Origin: Anopheles merus
Taxonomy: Eukaryota; Arthropoda; Insecta; Diptera; Culicidae
Direction of reading: 5' to 3'
NCBI RefSeq assembly: GCF_017562075.2
Contig: NC_054083.1
Span: 35,486,755 to 35,550,754 of the forward strand
Length of the DNA: 64,000 nt
How positions within the stretch are numbered: the first letter of the stretch is position 1; every line of letters starts with the position of its first letter. A model generated the notes under the pieces. The model was not told the origin of the DNA, did not search any database, and worked only from the letters and a program-made list of their open reading frames with translations. The position numbers and the translations under genes are program-made. Positions 1-11,309 of this stretch are shown piece after piece.

Positions 1-1059
1 TGCTCTGTAGTGGATCCTCCGGATGTACACCAAGGGGGGGAGAGTTAACTTCTGCACAAACGGCCACGATGTTTTTGGGGTAGATAATGGAGACTCCCGA
101 GCGATAAATTATAACTTTTATCGTTGCCGAACGGCAAGGACGCAGTGTGGACGGCGCGTGCGCTCGTATCAAACCGAGCACAACCGGGGACGACCTTCGG
201 GACAAAGATAGGTCATCAATAATGGTGCTTCTTCGCTTCATACACTTACGTGTACGCGTAGCGGATGGAAGAGATCGTCGTCGTACCTTCAAAACGGTCG
301 CCCGGCGGCCCATTTGCGTGTCAAAAAGGCTCATCTTTTTTGTGAATATCATCAACGTCAGGGCGAAAAGAACGGTGGGGTTCGTCTGGCAGCCAGCCAC
401 GCAAATGACCCATTCGGTTGAAGTTCACAGATCGCATCACACCTGGAAGGCATCACACCAGAGGGGGACAGTAGGTGAACTTTAACCGAGACCTAGTGAT
501 GGTGAAAAAAGAACAAAAAAGTGAAAAGAAATTAGTGGAAAAGTCAATGTTATCGTGTGTGGAGATTGTTGACACTGTTTTGCGGCACGTGATGATGATG
601 CTGTGTGGCTGCATGTAAAAAAAACGAATTAAAACCCAACCCCTAATCCACAATAATAGGTACATGATTACGGCTAATCCTGTGGAACAATTACCAAATC
701 TTAATCCGCGGTTAGGGAGAAGGAAGTAGTGATCTCATCCTAGCCGTTTCGCATCGGCTGGTAGGAAACGCCATAATCAATCGAACGTTATTGTATGGAT
801 TCGATTGGACAAACTAAATATCACCTCACCCGACCCAGGGGGTCGTAGCCCGTATGTTCGGTGGAAGAACGTGAACTCCTGCGGTCATAAAACTTCTTCA
901 CAATGCCATGGCTTCTACCGGTGAAACTGTTCGTTTTACTGTTAGCCGCGGGGAAGGTGATGAACCAACTGGTGATGGGCTTGCAGGAGGCTCTCTGGTT
1001 ATTGTTTCTTTTGATTCTGACTTCGGCGAAAATAGAACCAGCAGTTGGCAGTAGTCGGA
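1..1059. other. Non-coding sequence, no gene identified
   Basis: Unique-looking DNA with no supported exon on either strand. The hydrophobic open frame near 903-1124 (plus) runs straight into the GACTCC repeat tract and is not credible as a gene. Confidence 0.5.
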
Positions 1060-1551
1060 TGACCGGAGTCCAACCAAGTTCGTCTCTAGTCGATTCCGAT
1101 GACTTCAACACTGGTCGATTCTGACTCTTACTTTAGCTCCGACTTCGAAGCTTCGAGCTCCGAAGGCTTTGACTGCAGGTGACTCCGACTACGAATTACT
1201 CCAACTCTGTCTCATGGACTCTGACTCCAACTCCGAACGGCTCCGACTCCGGACAGTTCCGAAACCGGCCGACTGCGACTGCGGATGACTTCGACTTTGA
1301 TCGACTGGGATTTCTGACGACTCCGACTTGAAAATACCACGACTCCGGATGACTCAGAACCTTGAAGCTCCACCCGACTCCGACTCTAATCGACTCCGAT
1401 TCTGGACGATCCTGATTCCGGACGACTCAGCATGGCTTCAAACGTATCCGGCCGGCCCTTGAAAATACTGGTCCATCCTACCTTCCCGGGTCGATTCCGA
1501 AATTTGCCGATTCGGATTAGAATCGTCACAGGTTTTTTTACCCCATCACTA
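1060..1551. repeat. Degenerate (GACTCCGACTCC)-type tract, possible relic of the satellite element
   Basis: About 450 bp of imperfect GACTCC / GACTCCGA / GATTCC hexamers with scattered substitutions end with TTTTTTACCCCATCACTA at 1534-1551. That last string is nearly the right terminus of the element at 54760-55916 (TTTACCCATCACTA). The matching left terminus is not recognisable. Confidence 0.55.
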
Positions 1552-4484
1552 GTTCCAATGTTTCTTTTTAGTCCTCTATCCATAAGCTACGACGTGGATT
1601 AGATGGGTAGCTTTTTTGGAGTTTATTTCTTCCCTGTAAGTGGTTAGCAAAATTTCATCAATTTTTCGAATCTTGTTTATGGGGGGGACCCAGCCCCTGA
1701 GTGGTACGGAGCGTTCAAAAAGCAGTAAATCCGGCTCCACCCCAATTCAAAGTCAGCGTTGCCATTTGCTGATACAGGAACATAAAAACCTGTTCGATAC
1801 AGCAGCCACCCGAGTGCCTACAGTGAGCGAAGAAAACGGAGAAGATTGGAACCATCGCACAACGGGTGCCTCTTTAAGTTTAATAGCGTCTTCATGCGAG
1901 CCTGCAAAGATAGAAATGATGGTTTCCTGAAGAGGCGCTTCAGCTCAATAGCACAATTAATTGCAATCGATATAAAACAGCCGGCGGAATTGGCGTTCGA
2001 AATCCGAACTAAGGCTGCCTTTGTTTGTCGGTCAACGCGTCTGGAAAAATGAGACTTTTTTGTTGCTCCTTTTCGCATGCAGAAACATCTGTGACAGAGC
2101 GAGCCTCCCTAGCCGAGGCAGTTCCGGGATGACGAATGCGCATTCGTACGTACAGCAGTACGTACCGGGGCCCATCATCAACCCAGCACACATTAACTGC
2201 ATTTATTTACGACCCACCGGACTTCGGAACACGGTTGTCCACTTGAAGAGCAATCTATTCCCATAATGCCCCTCTGCGCACGAAACAAACAAACGCACGC
2301 AATCGGCTAGCAGGATGTCGTAGGTGGTCGTAGTGTACGCCTTGTGTCACTCATTCATCCAGCTCTCTATTCAGCAGCAGGGGGCTAGCTAACGGGCGGA
2401 CGGTAGCAGGTCATACCCTTTTGGATGATTTGATTGCGATGCCATGAATGCAAAAGGGAAATATAGCTTCACGGTAACCTACGCCCTCTGCTGCGTAAAG
2501 TTTACAAACAATATTCTATGCACGATCCAAGCGCGTCAACGTCAAGCGCCAACAACGGGCGCGTAGTCTTGGCGGCGTGGCAAGATCAGAAGCTCACATA
2601 ACAGCTCACCCTAGTGGTTGGGCACGTAATTACGATAATGATCCACACTGCGAGAGAGAGAGAGCGAGATGATACACGCACGATGGAGCTTTTTTCCGTG
2701 ACTGTGGCTTGTTGCTTATCGGACAATCATAAAAACTGTTTGCCGTGGTGACCGTTTTGACACATAAAGAATTCTAAATGGGCCTTATGCATCTAGTTGC
2801 AACGGTTATTATCTAATGTAATGATAGTCATAAATCAAAAAGGTATCTTACGGCTCTATCCTGGACTTTTAAATGAAAATGAAATACGTTCTTACTTACT
2901 TTGGAATTTGACCGGTTGCAGAAGTATCCAGAACTAGTGGCAGTCAGTTCCGTGCCGTCATTTGCGGCTCTAAATGGCTACGATGTTTAAATAATGAGCT
3001 CAACTGTCCCGGGAATTGCTGCTGAACATCTGCTTAGTGGGGTATGAGTATCGCTTCCTTTTAGCATGGTTCGCTATACAGCTCAACAAGCTCGTATAGC
3101 TCAAGGCTCGTGTCCGCAGAGGACCTTGGAATGAATCCATGTGCGATATATCTTCACATTTCGTACATTCTCGATTGCTTCAGGATAACAGCAGATGATG
3201 AAAGCCGCACTATACACGATTCCCCTGCACAATGCTTCAGATATGCTGACTGCATAATTCGCAGCAGGCATGGCATGGTGTCTCTCGTATTCATCCCGAT
3301 CTAAGGGCATTTTGAGCAACATTCTACCTCTCGAACGTCCTACAGATCAGTTCAAGGTCATAGTTCATCTCTCAAAGGTTTATGTGAGGACTGGAAGTTT
3401 AAATATCCTGTGAATGCCATCTTCATATTTCGCCACAGATGCTGATGGGCTTATGATTACGAAGATTTTGCTTCTTATATAGATGAAATATTGAACAACT
3501 TTAAGTCTTACAGCGATCACGGAACCATACTTCGGGCATTCAGTTTCAGTGGTCACTTGCAGGATGGACAGGATAGTATCCTCCATAGCAAAGCATACAA
3601 TTCAAAAAAGATTCGAAATACAACCAATTTCAACACAGTCATTCGTCCTCACACGTTCGTCTTCTTCGGATGTTTTCTAGCGCAGTGTTTAAGCTCTGGT
3701 TGTCTTGCCCGAGCGGTATGTTTACAGGTTTTGCGATTACAATTAGGACCACTTTTATTATCTGTGTATAGCATAGGATGCTTTCGCTTTTCTCCTCTCT
3801 TTCTCTCCCGCTCTCGGCTGTCTATTATCATAGGTCATTTTGCTAAAGGATGTTGTGTTGTGATGGCTCCAGGGACAGGGCGGCAGGAATAAAACGGGAA
3901 AGGGATCCAGGGGTTTGGGAAATCGAAAGCAATAACCTTCTCGCTCACAGGATTTCTACTAGAATATAGAATATGTGTATATATATAGCGCCTACATTTT
4001 CTTGTGTGTCTCTTCGTATTATATATATCTTCCCTTTTTCTCTTTTTTATCTCTTTCTCTCTCTCCCCCACTGCTGCATGTTTTCGCTCTTCTATAACTG
4101 TATATAATTGTATCTCTCATTTTGCTTATCTACCACCAGATCTGGGATGGGAGTGTTTCTCCTTGGATAGGCGATCGGTCGGTTTTGAACCAGTTTTTTC
4201 TACTTTTTCTTCTGTTTCTGCTTATAATACATTGGATTACACAACACATTCACATTGCATGCTCGTTACGGAAAGGGACAACACAGTCCGCGCGGGGTGT
4301 AACGCTCGCTCTCCAGTTCTGCGCTACCCTCCCCCGAGGACCACTTTAAGTCATATCTGGCAAAAGGATTGTTTTTTCTTCCTCTTCGATAGTTTGATTC
4401 GTTAAAATTCACATCAACTCCGGCTGTGAAGGTGTGAAAGAAGGGGACGCGCGTCCGGCTCAGTTCCCGCCCCTCCCTCTGCAC
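1552..4484. other. Intergenic DNA downstream of ArfGAP1
   Basis: No coding exon is supported. The stretch 3640-4380 is pyrimidine-rich on plus and probably includes the ArfGAP1 3' UTR, with an AATAAA on the minus strand at about 3759-3754. A short gagaga run lies at about 2654-2668. Confidence 0.5.
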
Positions 4485-6709
4485 CTAATTGTTCAGCATG
4501 TTCCACAGATCGTCTTCCGGGTTGTTGTTCGCCTTCTTGGAAGCGCTGCTGCTTTTCGGCGCCCGGTTACTCTTAATATCAAGGGCGGCAAAGTCCTCAT
4601 CGATGCCGGCCGCGGCACCAGACGCTTTGGCCGATTGTTGTCTGTTCGCCGATCCGTTGCTTGTGCGGCGCGTACTGCCGGACTTGCTGCTGGCGTGGCG
4701 ATCGGGGGCATTCTCGTTGCGCACGTCCACGTTGGCCATCAGCTCGGCCGATGCGGATGTGCGCTGGCCGGACGACGCTGGCCCCGAGTACGACTCGAAC
4801 CCGTTCCAGCCGTCATCGTCGTTGTCACCGTTCTGGTACGATTGAGGCAAACTGTTGGAGTTACTGTCGTTCGACCAGCCGTTGTTCGACCAGGACGATT
4901 CGTCCCGGCGGCCGGAACCGCCGGTCGAGCCACGCTGTTGCTGGTAGCTACCGCCGCCCGGCTGTCGGCCATTGATCGGACTGCTCACGCCGCTGTCCGA
5001 CGAGATGTTGCTGTAGTGATCGTTACTACCGGACGGGGTGCTGTAACTGCCGCTGCCCGGGCCACCGAAACCGCCCCATCCTTTACGGCCCACCTCCGTC
5101 ACCTAAAAATGAAACAAATACATTAAGAGATTGATTTGGAAAGCAATTTACCGTTTCTAGCTTGTTTGTGGAGACTTTGTTTAGCTAGTGATGATGGGAA
5201 AATCATAATAACGCATAATGCACAGACCCCAAAGATAAAATACGAACCTTCGTCGCCAGGTTTGAGACTTGCGAGCCGACGCCTTCCAGCAGCGAACCTT
5301 CTTTAACCTAGCCAACATGTACATGGACGAACAGACGAACACACACACACAAAAAAACACAATGATTGGGTATGTGACGGTGGGCGGCGCGTGCATAAGT
5401 GTGCAGGTAAATGAATTTGACACGGGACGAAAAAAAGGGGAGGAAACAAAAACATAAAATAATTAAAAACAAATCGCCTAACAAAACTAAGATTTTAGTG
5501 AAAAAATTAAAACAAAGAGAGCGTGCGCATATGGTGCCGACGACAACTACCTTCTCCGAAACGGTGCTAGAAACTTCAACTACCTTTTGCGAGGCGATAC
5601 TGCCGTACTTGAGCGCGTTCTCCTTCGCCACGTTCGCCACCTTCGAGAAGACGTTCCAGCCCTAGAAAAAGAGGATGGAGAGAGAGAAACGATTGAAGGA
5701 AGATTACTATTAGTATGCCATGCCATGCCACACTGCTTGCTGCTGTTGCTAAGGATGCTCTTAGTGGTCTACCCCCGTACCGTAGCAAGTGAGGATTGCA
5801 CCGTGTCGAAAAGCTCGTGTGATTGACTTCTGGGCGGTGGATCCATGGTGTATCCGAAACCGGCATACTTTCCGCCCTGGTTCGGTGGCAAGTTTCTGCA
5901 ACAACAACAACAGAAACCATTTATTATATTAATTATTTCCTCCTTCCCTCCCCGTACTACACTCACTCTGGTCTGGCAGCGTTTTCCTCCTGCTTGCGGC
6001 TGAAGAAATCTTCCTTCTGCGCCTTAAACTCGGGCGTCTGGTACTGCTGGTAGCTTCCCCCGTCCTGGTAGTAATTGTCACCTCCATTCTGGTAGCCACC
6101 GTTGCCACCAGCCCCACTTCCACCACCCATCGAGCCACTGCTTCTGGAATGTGTCATCGAGCCGGTCGATCCACCGCTGCTGCCGCTCCCCGCAAACCCG
6201 CCCGATCCGTTCACGCGTGCCAGCGCATTCGACTCATCCCACGGCTGTCCCTGGGCTAGCGTACTAATCCGATCGCGGTACAGGGCAGCCGCTCGCGTAC
6301 TGTACTTCCGCTGGATCGGCATCGTCTCGTCCCAGTCGTCCTGCGCGTCGAGAAACTCTCTCGCCTTCCGATTGCCGCCCACCTTCATCTTCTCCAGCTC
6401 GATGTCCTTCCACTTGTCCATCGACACGGACCGCACGAAGGACAGATGCACACCGAGACCGCGGTGCTTGCCCGAGCACTCGAGACAGATCCAGATGCCG
6501 TACGTCACCGAGACCCACTGGGGGTTGTGGGTGCCACATTCGAAGCATTTCTACAAAGGGGGAAGAAGGGTGACGTATGGGGGGGGGGGGGAGTGAGGTG
6601 AGTGTGGAGTTAATGATGCGTGCCGCTACACACACTGCACGCGACTTACGTTGTTGCCGTCCGATGGTTTCAGCTCGCTCAGAACTCGTCGCGTACGTGG
6701 ACTGGCCAT
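4485..6709 (-). CDS. ArfGAP1: ArfGAP1 (Arf1 GTPase-activating protein), complete, six coding exons
   Basis: This gene encodes a GTPase-activating protein for Arf1 that drives COPI coat cycling at the Golgi. Exons on the minus strand are 6709-6650, 6550-5967, 5895-5781, 5661-5551, 5307-5248 and 5102-4485. Every intron is GT-AG and the joined frame gives 515 residues ending in TAG. The first exon starts MASPRTRRVLSELKPSDGNN. A CX2CX16CX2C zinc finger follows at about C22, C25, C42 and C45, and the presumed arginine finger is R50 in GKHRGLGVH. Exons 4-5 encode Ser/Thr/Gly-rich amphipathic stretches (SKVANVAKENALKYGSIAS and VGSQVSNLATKV). They align with the curvature-sensing ALPS motifs of human ArfGAP1. 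The C-terminal exon is Ser/Gly/Asn-rich and ends in DDLWNMLNN, a tryptophan in an acidic setting. In Drosophila the orthologue is also called Gap69C. An AATAAA at about 3759-3754 (minus) is a possible polyadenylation signal. Confidence 0.96.
5967..6550 (-). CDS. ArfGAP1: ArfGAP1 exon 2: catalytic ArfGAP zinc-finger domain
   Basis: This exon encodes nearly the whole catalytic domain, from KCFECGTHNPQW through GIWICLECSGKHRGLGVH and SVSMDKW to KVGGNRKAREFL. It continues into a Gly/Ser-rich linker and the charged helix EFKAQKEDFFSRKQEENA. It follows exon 1 in phase 0, after a polypyrimidine-type acceptor at 6551-6554. It ends in phase 2: AGA CCA GA is completed by A from the exon starting at 5895, giving R-P-E-N-L-P-P. 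Confidence 0.95.
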
Positions 6710-7631
6710 AATGACAGATGGGTCAAAAGGAAGGGGATGAATTTGGAGCCTAACAAACGGTGGAAACCTTCACTCGTACACGTAGCACGGTCAGGACTTT
6801 GGAAACAGATACGACACCACGGCAACAACACACAATATCCCAGCAATCGACCGCTATCGTTGACCAAAAGGAAAAAAAAAGGCCGAAACGCTAGAAAGGG
6901 TGGTGGGGTCGAGAGCCGATGCTGCCGTGGTTTTCCCACAGGCCTTCTCCTTCTCGTAGTGCTGCAGCCGTACTTTCACCAGCCAGTAGCACACGAACAC
7001 GAACACACACACGCACACGCTCTTTCACCGAACGCCAGCAAAGACGCCTTTTCCGTTCGCGGTCATGCCTTGCCGGGGTAGATTTTGCACCAAAATATGC
7101 TACACATTAACTCAGCGATTGTTTTGTGGCAAAGAAATCAATTTTCCTCCCCACACATGTAGAACCAACACAAAAAAATACACACATACACACACACGCA
7201 CAGTGATTTTTGAAAACGAACACAGCGAAACGTCAAACGCGACGTGTCAGAAAAGTGGAGAACTGAATCCCATTGGGGTGTAAACGCTTGTTGCAAAAAT
7301 TGCATGTGAAATCATGTTTTGGTCGTAAATCAATATAATTTGCTGATAAATTGTGCACTCTTTGGTGTTGAAAATTATCAACAAAATGATGTGCAAGTTT
7401 AATTTAAGATATGGCTCGAAAAGTGAGTAAATTGCACAATTATACACACGCAACGTTGCGGCTCATGGTGACATCCCACTGTGCCATGGACAAATGCATT
7501 TTAGCACACACCCACAGGGCTGTCATGAGAGCTAAAAAACGTTTAATTTAAATAATAAAATAATATTTTATTATTAAGCTTACGATTATGAGTCATTGAA
7601 GACACTCAACGATAAAACAAACATAATTAAT
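6710..7631. other. ArfGAP1 5' flank: probable promoter and 5' UTR
   Basis: The 550 bp upstream of the ArfGAP1 ATG is comparatively GC-rich and carries ACAC runs (about 7005-7018 and 7179-7200). AT-rich DNA follows from about 7280 up to the MITE at 7632. No defined core promoter element can be assigned by eye. Confidence 0.4.
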
Positions 7632-7876
7632 CAGGGTTTCCCACGATTTATTGGTCAGTTCCCATGATTTTTTGGTGCGTTCCCACGATTTTTTGGTCGT
7701 ATCCCATAGATTTTTGGTTCGTTCCCATAATTTATTGGTATTTTCCGATTGGATATCAATACAATTGGACCAACAAATTCTGGGAAACGACCAAAAAATC
7801 GTGGGAACGCACCAAAAAAATATGGGAACCCACCAAAAAATGATGGGAACCAACCAATAAATCGTGGGAAACCCTG
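7632..7876. mobile_element. hAT-type MITE, 245 bp, with exact 8-bp target duplication
   Basis: Terminal inverted repeats CAGGGTTTCCCACGATTTAT and its reverse complement lie at 7632 and 7876. They are flanked on both sides by TAATTAAT (7624-7631 and 7877-7884). An 8-bp duplication and a CAGGG end (YARNG consensus) are hAT hallmarks. The interior is unusual: both arms consist of about 23-bp tandem units of the type TTCCCACGATTTTTTGGT, inverted around a short centre (near 7740-7775), so the whole element can fold on itself. There is no transposase, so it is non-autonomous. Confidence 0.88.
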
Positions 7877-7884
7877 TAATTAAT

Positions 7885-10771
7885 CAATCTTCCCCACAAT
7901 TTAACAAAATGTAAAATACTACACGTTCCCGAGAAGTTCTTAACATAGCTATTCAACCCTGCATAACTGCCACTACCACGTGGGTGAGGATGAATATGAA
8001 AAATTCAAAATTTACCCAAAACTTACCCCCCTTGGGAAGGAACAGAAAATCCGTTTCGTTTATTTTTCAATTGCTTGCTTCTTTATTTGGCGCGATAATC
8101 TTATTTGCCGCGATACATGCAACCCCATCATCGTTTGGGACATTCCATGCTTGTCCTCGGCCCTGGGTTTAAGTATCCTTCTCTTACTGCTAATAGTAGT
8201 GGATTTATTATACGAGGTTTATCTGTCTCCGGCCGATTACTAACGCTAAACAACTAAAACCAGTGTTTTTTCTTCTTCTTCTTTCGCCCACCGTTTCCTG
8301 CACCTGTTTCCTGTATATTTATACGGTTCCTGTTTCTGTCTTTTCCTGGTTCTGTTAAGCACGTGTGTTGCAACCAAGGTGTGGAATGTGCATATTTTTT
8401 GCTCTTAACTGTTTTGTTTGTCTCTTCAACTTTCTCTCTTTAATTAGTTTTACATATTTGCTGCTTGTTTTTAGAGCTTCTCTTTCTTTTTTTTTTGAAT
8501 ATTTGAATTTGAACAACGATTAGAAGGGAATAACGACTGCCGACTGCGGAACCTTATCTTTTAATTGGAGTTGCTTTTTTTGTTTGTTTTATAAATGTAT
8601 ACCTCTATCGCCTACTAGCGTACGTTTTCTTATTCCCTTTTTTATTGGCTTTATTTGCACCAAAATAAACTACATGTCCTCCTGCTATCAGGGAGCCGGT
8701 AGGGAGAGGGAAGGAAGAAAAGGCCTAAATGTTTCATACAAGCGCTGGCGTCACATATGATGTACCCACTTAATGGTTTTGTGTAAATTTAAACTGCTTT
8801 TTTATCATCCTTTCGATACACAATAGCGTCTGCAACTTTCTGTTCTGCTGTGGAAAACTCGAAAGAAGAGCGTAAATACAGCGAAATAGGGTAAAAATCC
8901 TTCAAAAATAATATCTCTCTTGCTGGGCTGCAGCAGCACAGGTGGTGCTAAGCATCAAGTGTCTCGCTGCCCTTGTTTTTCTTTTTTCCTTCTATGCAAT
9001 GTGCAATGTGGGGGCCCTTCCTTTCTCGCTAGCCAGGTACCAATAAGTTTGTATGATGTAGCTTGCTTCTACACATGTTAGCAAAACAACAACGGCAGTT
9101 TTCTTCCTGTTCTTTTTTTTGTTTTGTTTTCTTTACTACCGCTCTTCTAAAATAGTAATGCTGCTGTTGAAAATGGCGGCGCTTTTCCACAGATAAGGCA
9201 ATGGCAACAATAACGCGAATCGCGGAACGTTCATCATTCGGTACACAGAGTTATTACACAGTTGTGAAGCAAACACACATTCATATTACTGGACGAACCG
9301 GAGTTTTTTGTTTTGTTTTTTTGTTTATGTCCGGTACATTATTCCCTAAACCTGCCCAGGTCTTTCGCTCGCTTAAATGGTTTGTTTGATTGCTTTCAGG
9401 TTATTTTAAGGTTTATTTTACATGCGCATAGGTCAAAGTAGTTATGTATATATATTCCATAGTTCTGTAGGCGTATCGTGTGTGTGTCTTAGTTATTATT
9501 CTCTTACTCGCTATACAGTGGAATGTTTGCACCCTCCCCTCTGCCTTTAATGTTTTTTTTTTCTTTTTCTTTTGCAACATTGCACATCATGTTTGAGTTA
9601 ACGGGGGAATGTTTTCCCCTCTGTTCGCAACGTACGGAACGTAGCCCGCCGCTCATGGGACGTACGTATCACATTTTCGTAAAACAGCGTAATCAAGCGT
9701 AAATCTCGAATGAGACTTGCAAAGGAATGAGCAAACAACAAAAGAAACAAAATAGGAACTAACAAAACAAACAAAAAAACGAACATAGAACTCTCCAAAA
9801 TGGGGGGGAAGTAAATGAGCCAAAAGTGAACAAGGGAAAAGGGAGTGACTAAAGCAACTACGAAAAATGTACAAAAGATCATTTAACCATCTAAGGAGGC
9901 CTCAACGAGCTGACAAGCCTCGTACTGTTGCACCAGGCTGGGCCGTGAGTCGCCTGTCCAGAAGACTTCTCCGTTCTAAGCATTTCTTTGCAAACCCGGG
10001 GCTTGTTTCTCTCTATTCAATCTAAACAGCTAAAAACTAAGTACGACAGATTTTGTCCATCTTGATAGGCCACCAATAATTTGTACACCACACTTGGAGG
10101 GACTCATGTGGTACCCCAACAACGACGTTCTGCTTTGCTTGATTACAGGTGAGTGGTTTCTACTTGCTAAACGCTCAGAATGGTCCGTCTGGTAGCCTGC
10201 GAGAGGGGGGATTGTTCCACAATAAATAGTTCCACAATAGCAGGTAAGCAGCACACCAAACCGTATCTCTATATGCGTTTGTGTTTATGTGTATGTATAT
10301 ATATATAGGTAGAGCTATCGATCGATTCAGTCTCTCGTTTCGCAATACGCGCACGCAAGCGCACCCATACGTCCTTTCCCGAGCGTATCTCTAATGCTAT
10401 ATAGACACATATAATATCCGTTTACTTAACCACGACTGGACTGGAGTCTTTCTGGCAGAAAAAAAAAAGATCATCAAAACGCGGGGCCACCGCCAAAGTC
10501 AGAGTGTTGTAGATCGGCTGGGAGGGGGGGGGGGCTTAGAGCAGACAAAAAGAAACGAGGACGGAACTAGATGGTAACATACGCACAAAACTATAACAAA
10601 AGTATAAGCAAATTACAGCAAATTTGAATCCGATCTACAACGTTAAACAACTTCTCCTACCAACAACAAAAACGATTGGAGGAATTAAACCGATCGAAAT
10701 AGAACGGTTGCGGAAAGAAAAACGAAGAGTCACCCTAGCGATAATCTCAAACAAACATTTCACACAAGCTT
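7885..10771 (-). other. Probable long 3' UTR of wnd (non-coding, A-rich in transcript sense)
   Basis: About 2.9 kb directly after the wnd stop contains no credible coding exon. The plus strand is T-rich, so the transcript sense is A-rich. AATAAA signals on the minus strand (tttatt on plus) occur at about 8057-8084, 8650 and 9409. It is bounded on the far side by the MITE at 7632-7876. The assignment as UTR rests on position, composition and lack of coding; no transcript data are available to me. The most distal AATAAA near 8.06-8.08 kb would give a UTR of about 2.7 kb. Confidence 0.45.
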
Positions 10772-11309
10772 TTACATCCGGTTTCCGTTGACGACATCAG
10801 CCACCGGGCGCCGGTCGACACGTTCCACCGAGCTGCTGCTGTCGCTAGAGTCCTGCTCGACGTCACTGTCCGGCACGTGGCCATCGTCATCTGCGTCCTC
10901 GTCGTCGTCGTCATCGTCCGTGTCTTTGGCGGAGGTGGTGCTCTTATGCATCGGTTGCTGCTGCTGCTGCTGCTTGATGCGATCGACACGCCGACCCGCC
11001 TTCATCATCACGACCGACGGCAGGTCCGGGTTGGATTCGAGCGTCGATCGCTGGCTGGACGGTGCGTGACTGTACTCGGACGTGTTCTCCTCGTCCGAGA
11101 TCGTTACGTTCGAGTGGATCTTCCGGTGCACGATCGCCAGATGGTCGGTACCACCGGGGGAAGCATGATGATGGTGATGATGGTGGTGATGGTGCACCAT
11201 TGCGCTGCTGCCACTGACACCGACGCCACCGCCACCCGACGCTACCGAGGGGCCCGATCCGACCGAGTACTTGGTCCGGCGACCACGCTTTATTGGAAGA
11301 CGGCCAACA
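10772..11309 (-). CDS. wnd: wnd terminal exon with poly-His, poly-Gln and acidic tracts
   Basis: The exon starts VGRLPIKRGRRTKYS in phase with the previous exon's AG. It carries a run of ten His, then DHLAIVHRKIHSNVTISDEE, a seven-Gln run, and an Asp-rich stretch of about 12 acidic residues (DDDDDDEDADDD). It ends VADVVNGNRM followed by TAA at 10774-10772. The acceptor is ctcccacag at 11310-11318. The His and Asp tracts are encoded by imperfect trinucleotide repeats and are probably length-polymorphic. Confidence 0.93.

Noticed and set aside
903..1124. Hydrophobic 73-residue frame with signal-peptide look
   Set aside because: It continues into a simple GACTCC repeat, has no splice or homology support, and overlaps an equally open frame on the other strand.
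3700..3760. tRNA-Ser-like string CTTGCCCGAGCGGTATG
   Set aside because: Only a D-arm-like match; no acceptor stem or T arm around it.
4434..5126. 230-residue plus-strand open frame
   Set aside because: Antisense to the last ArfGAP1 exon.
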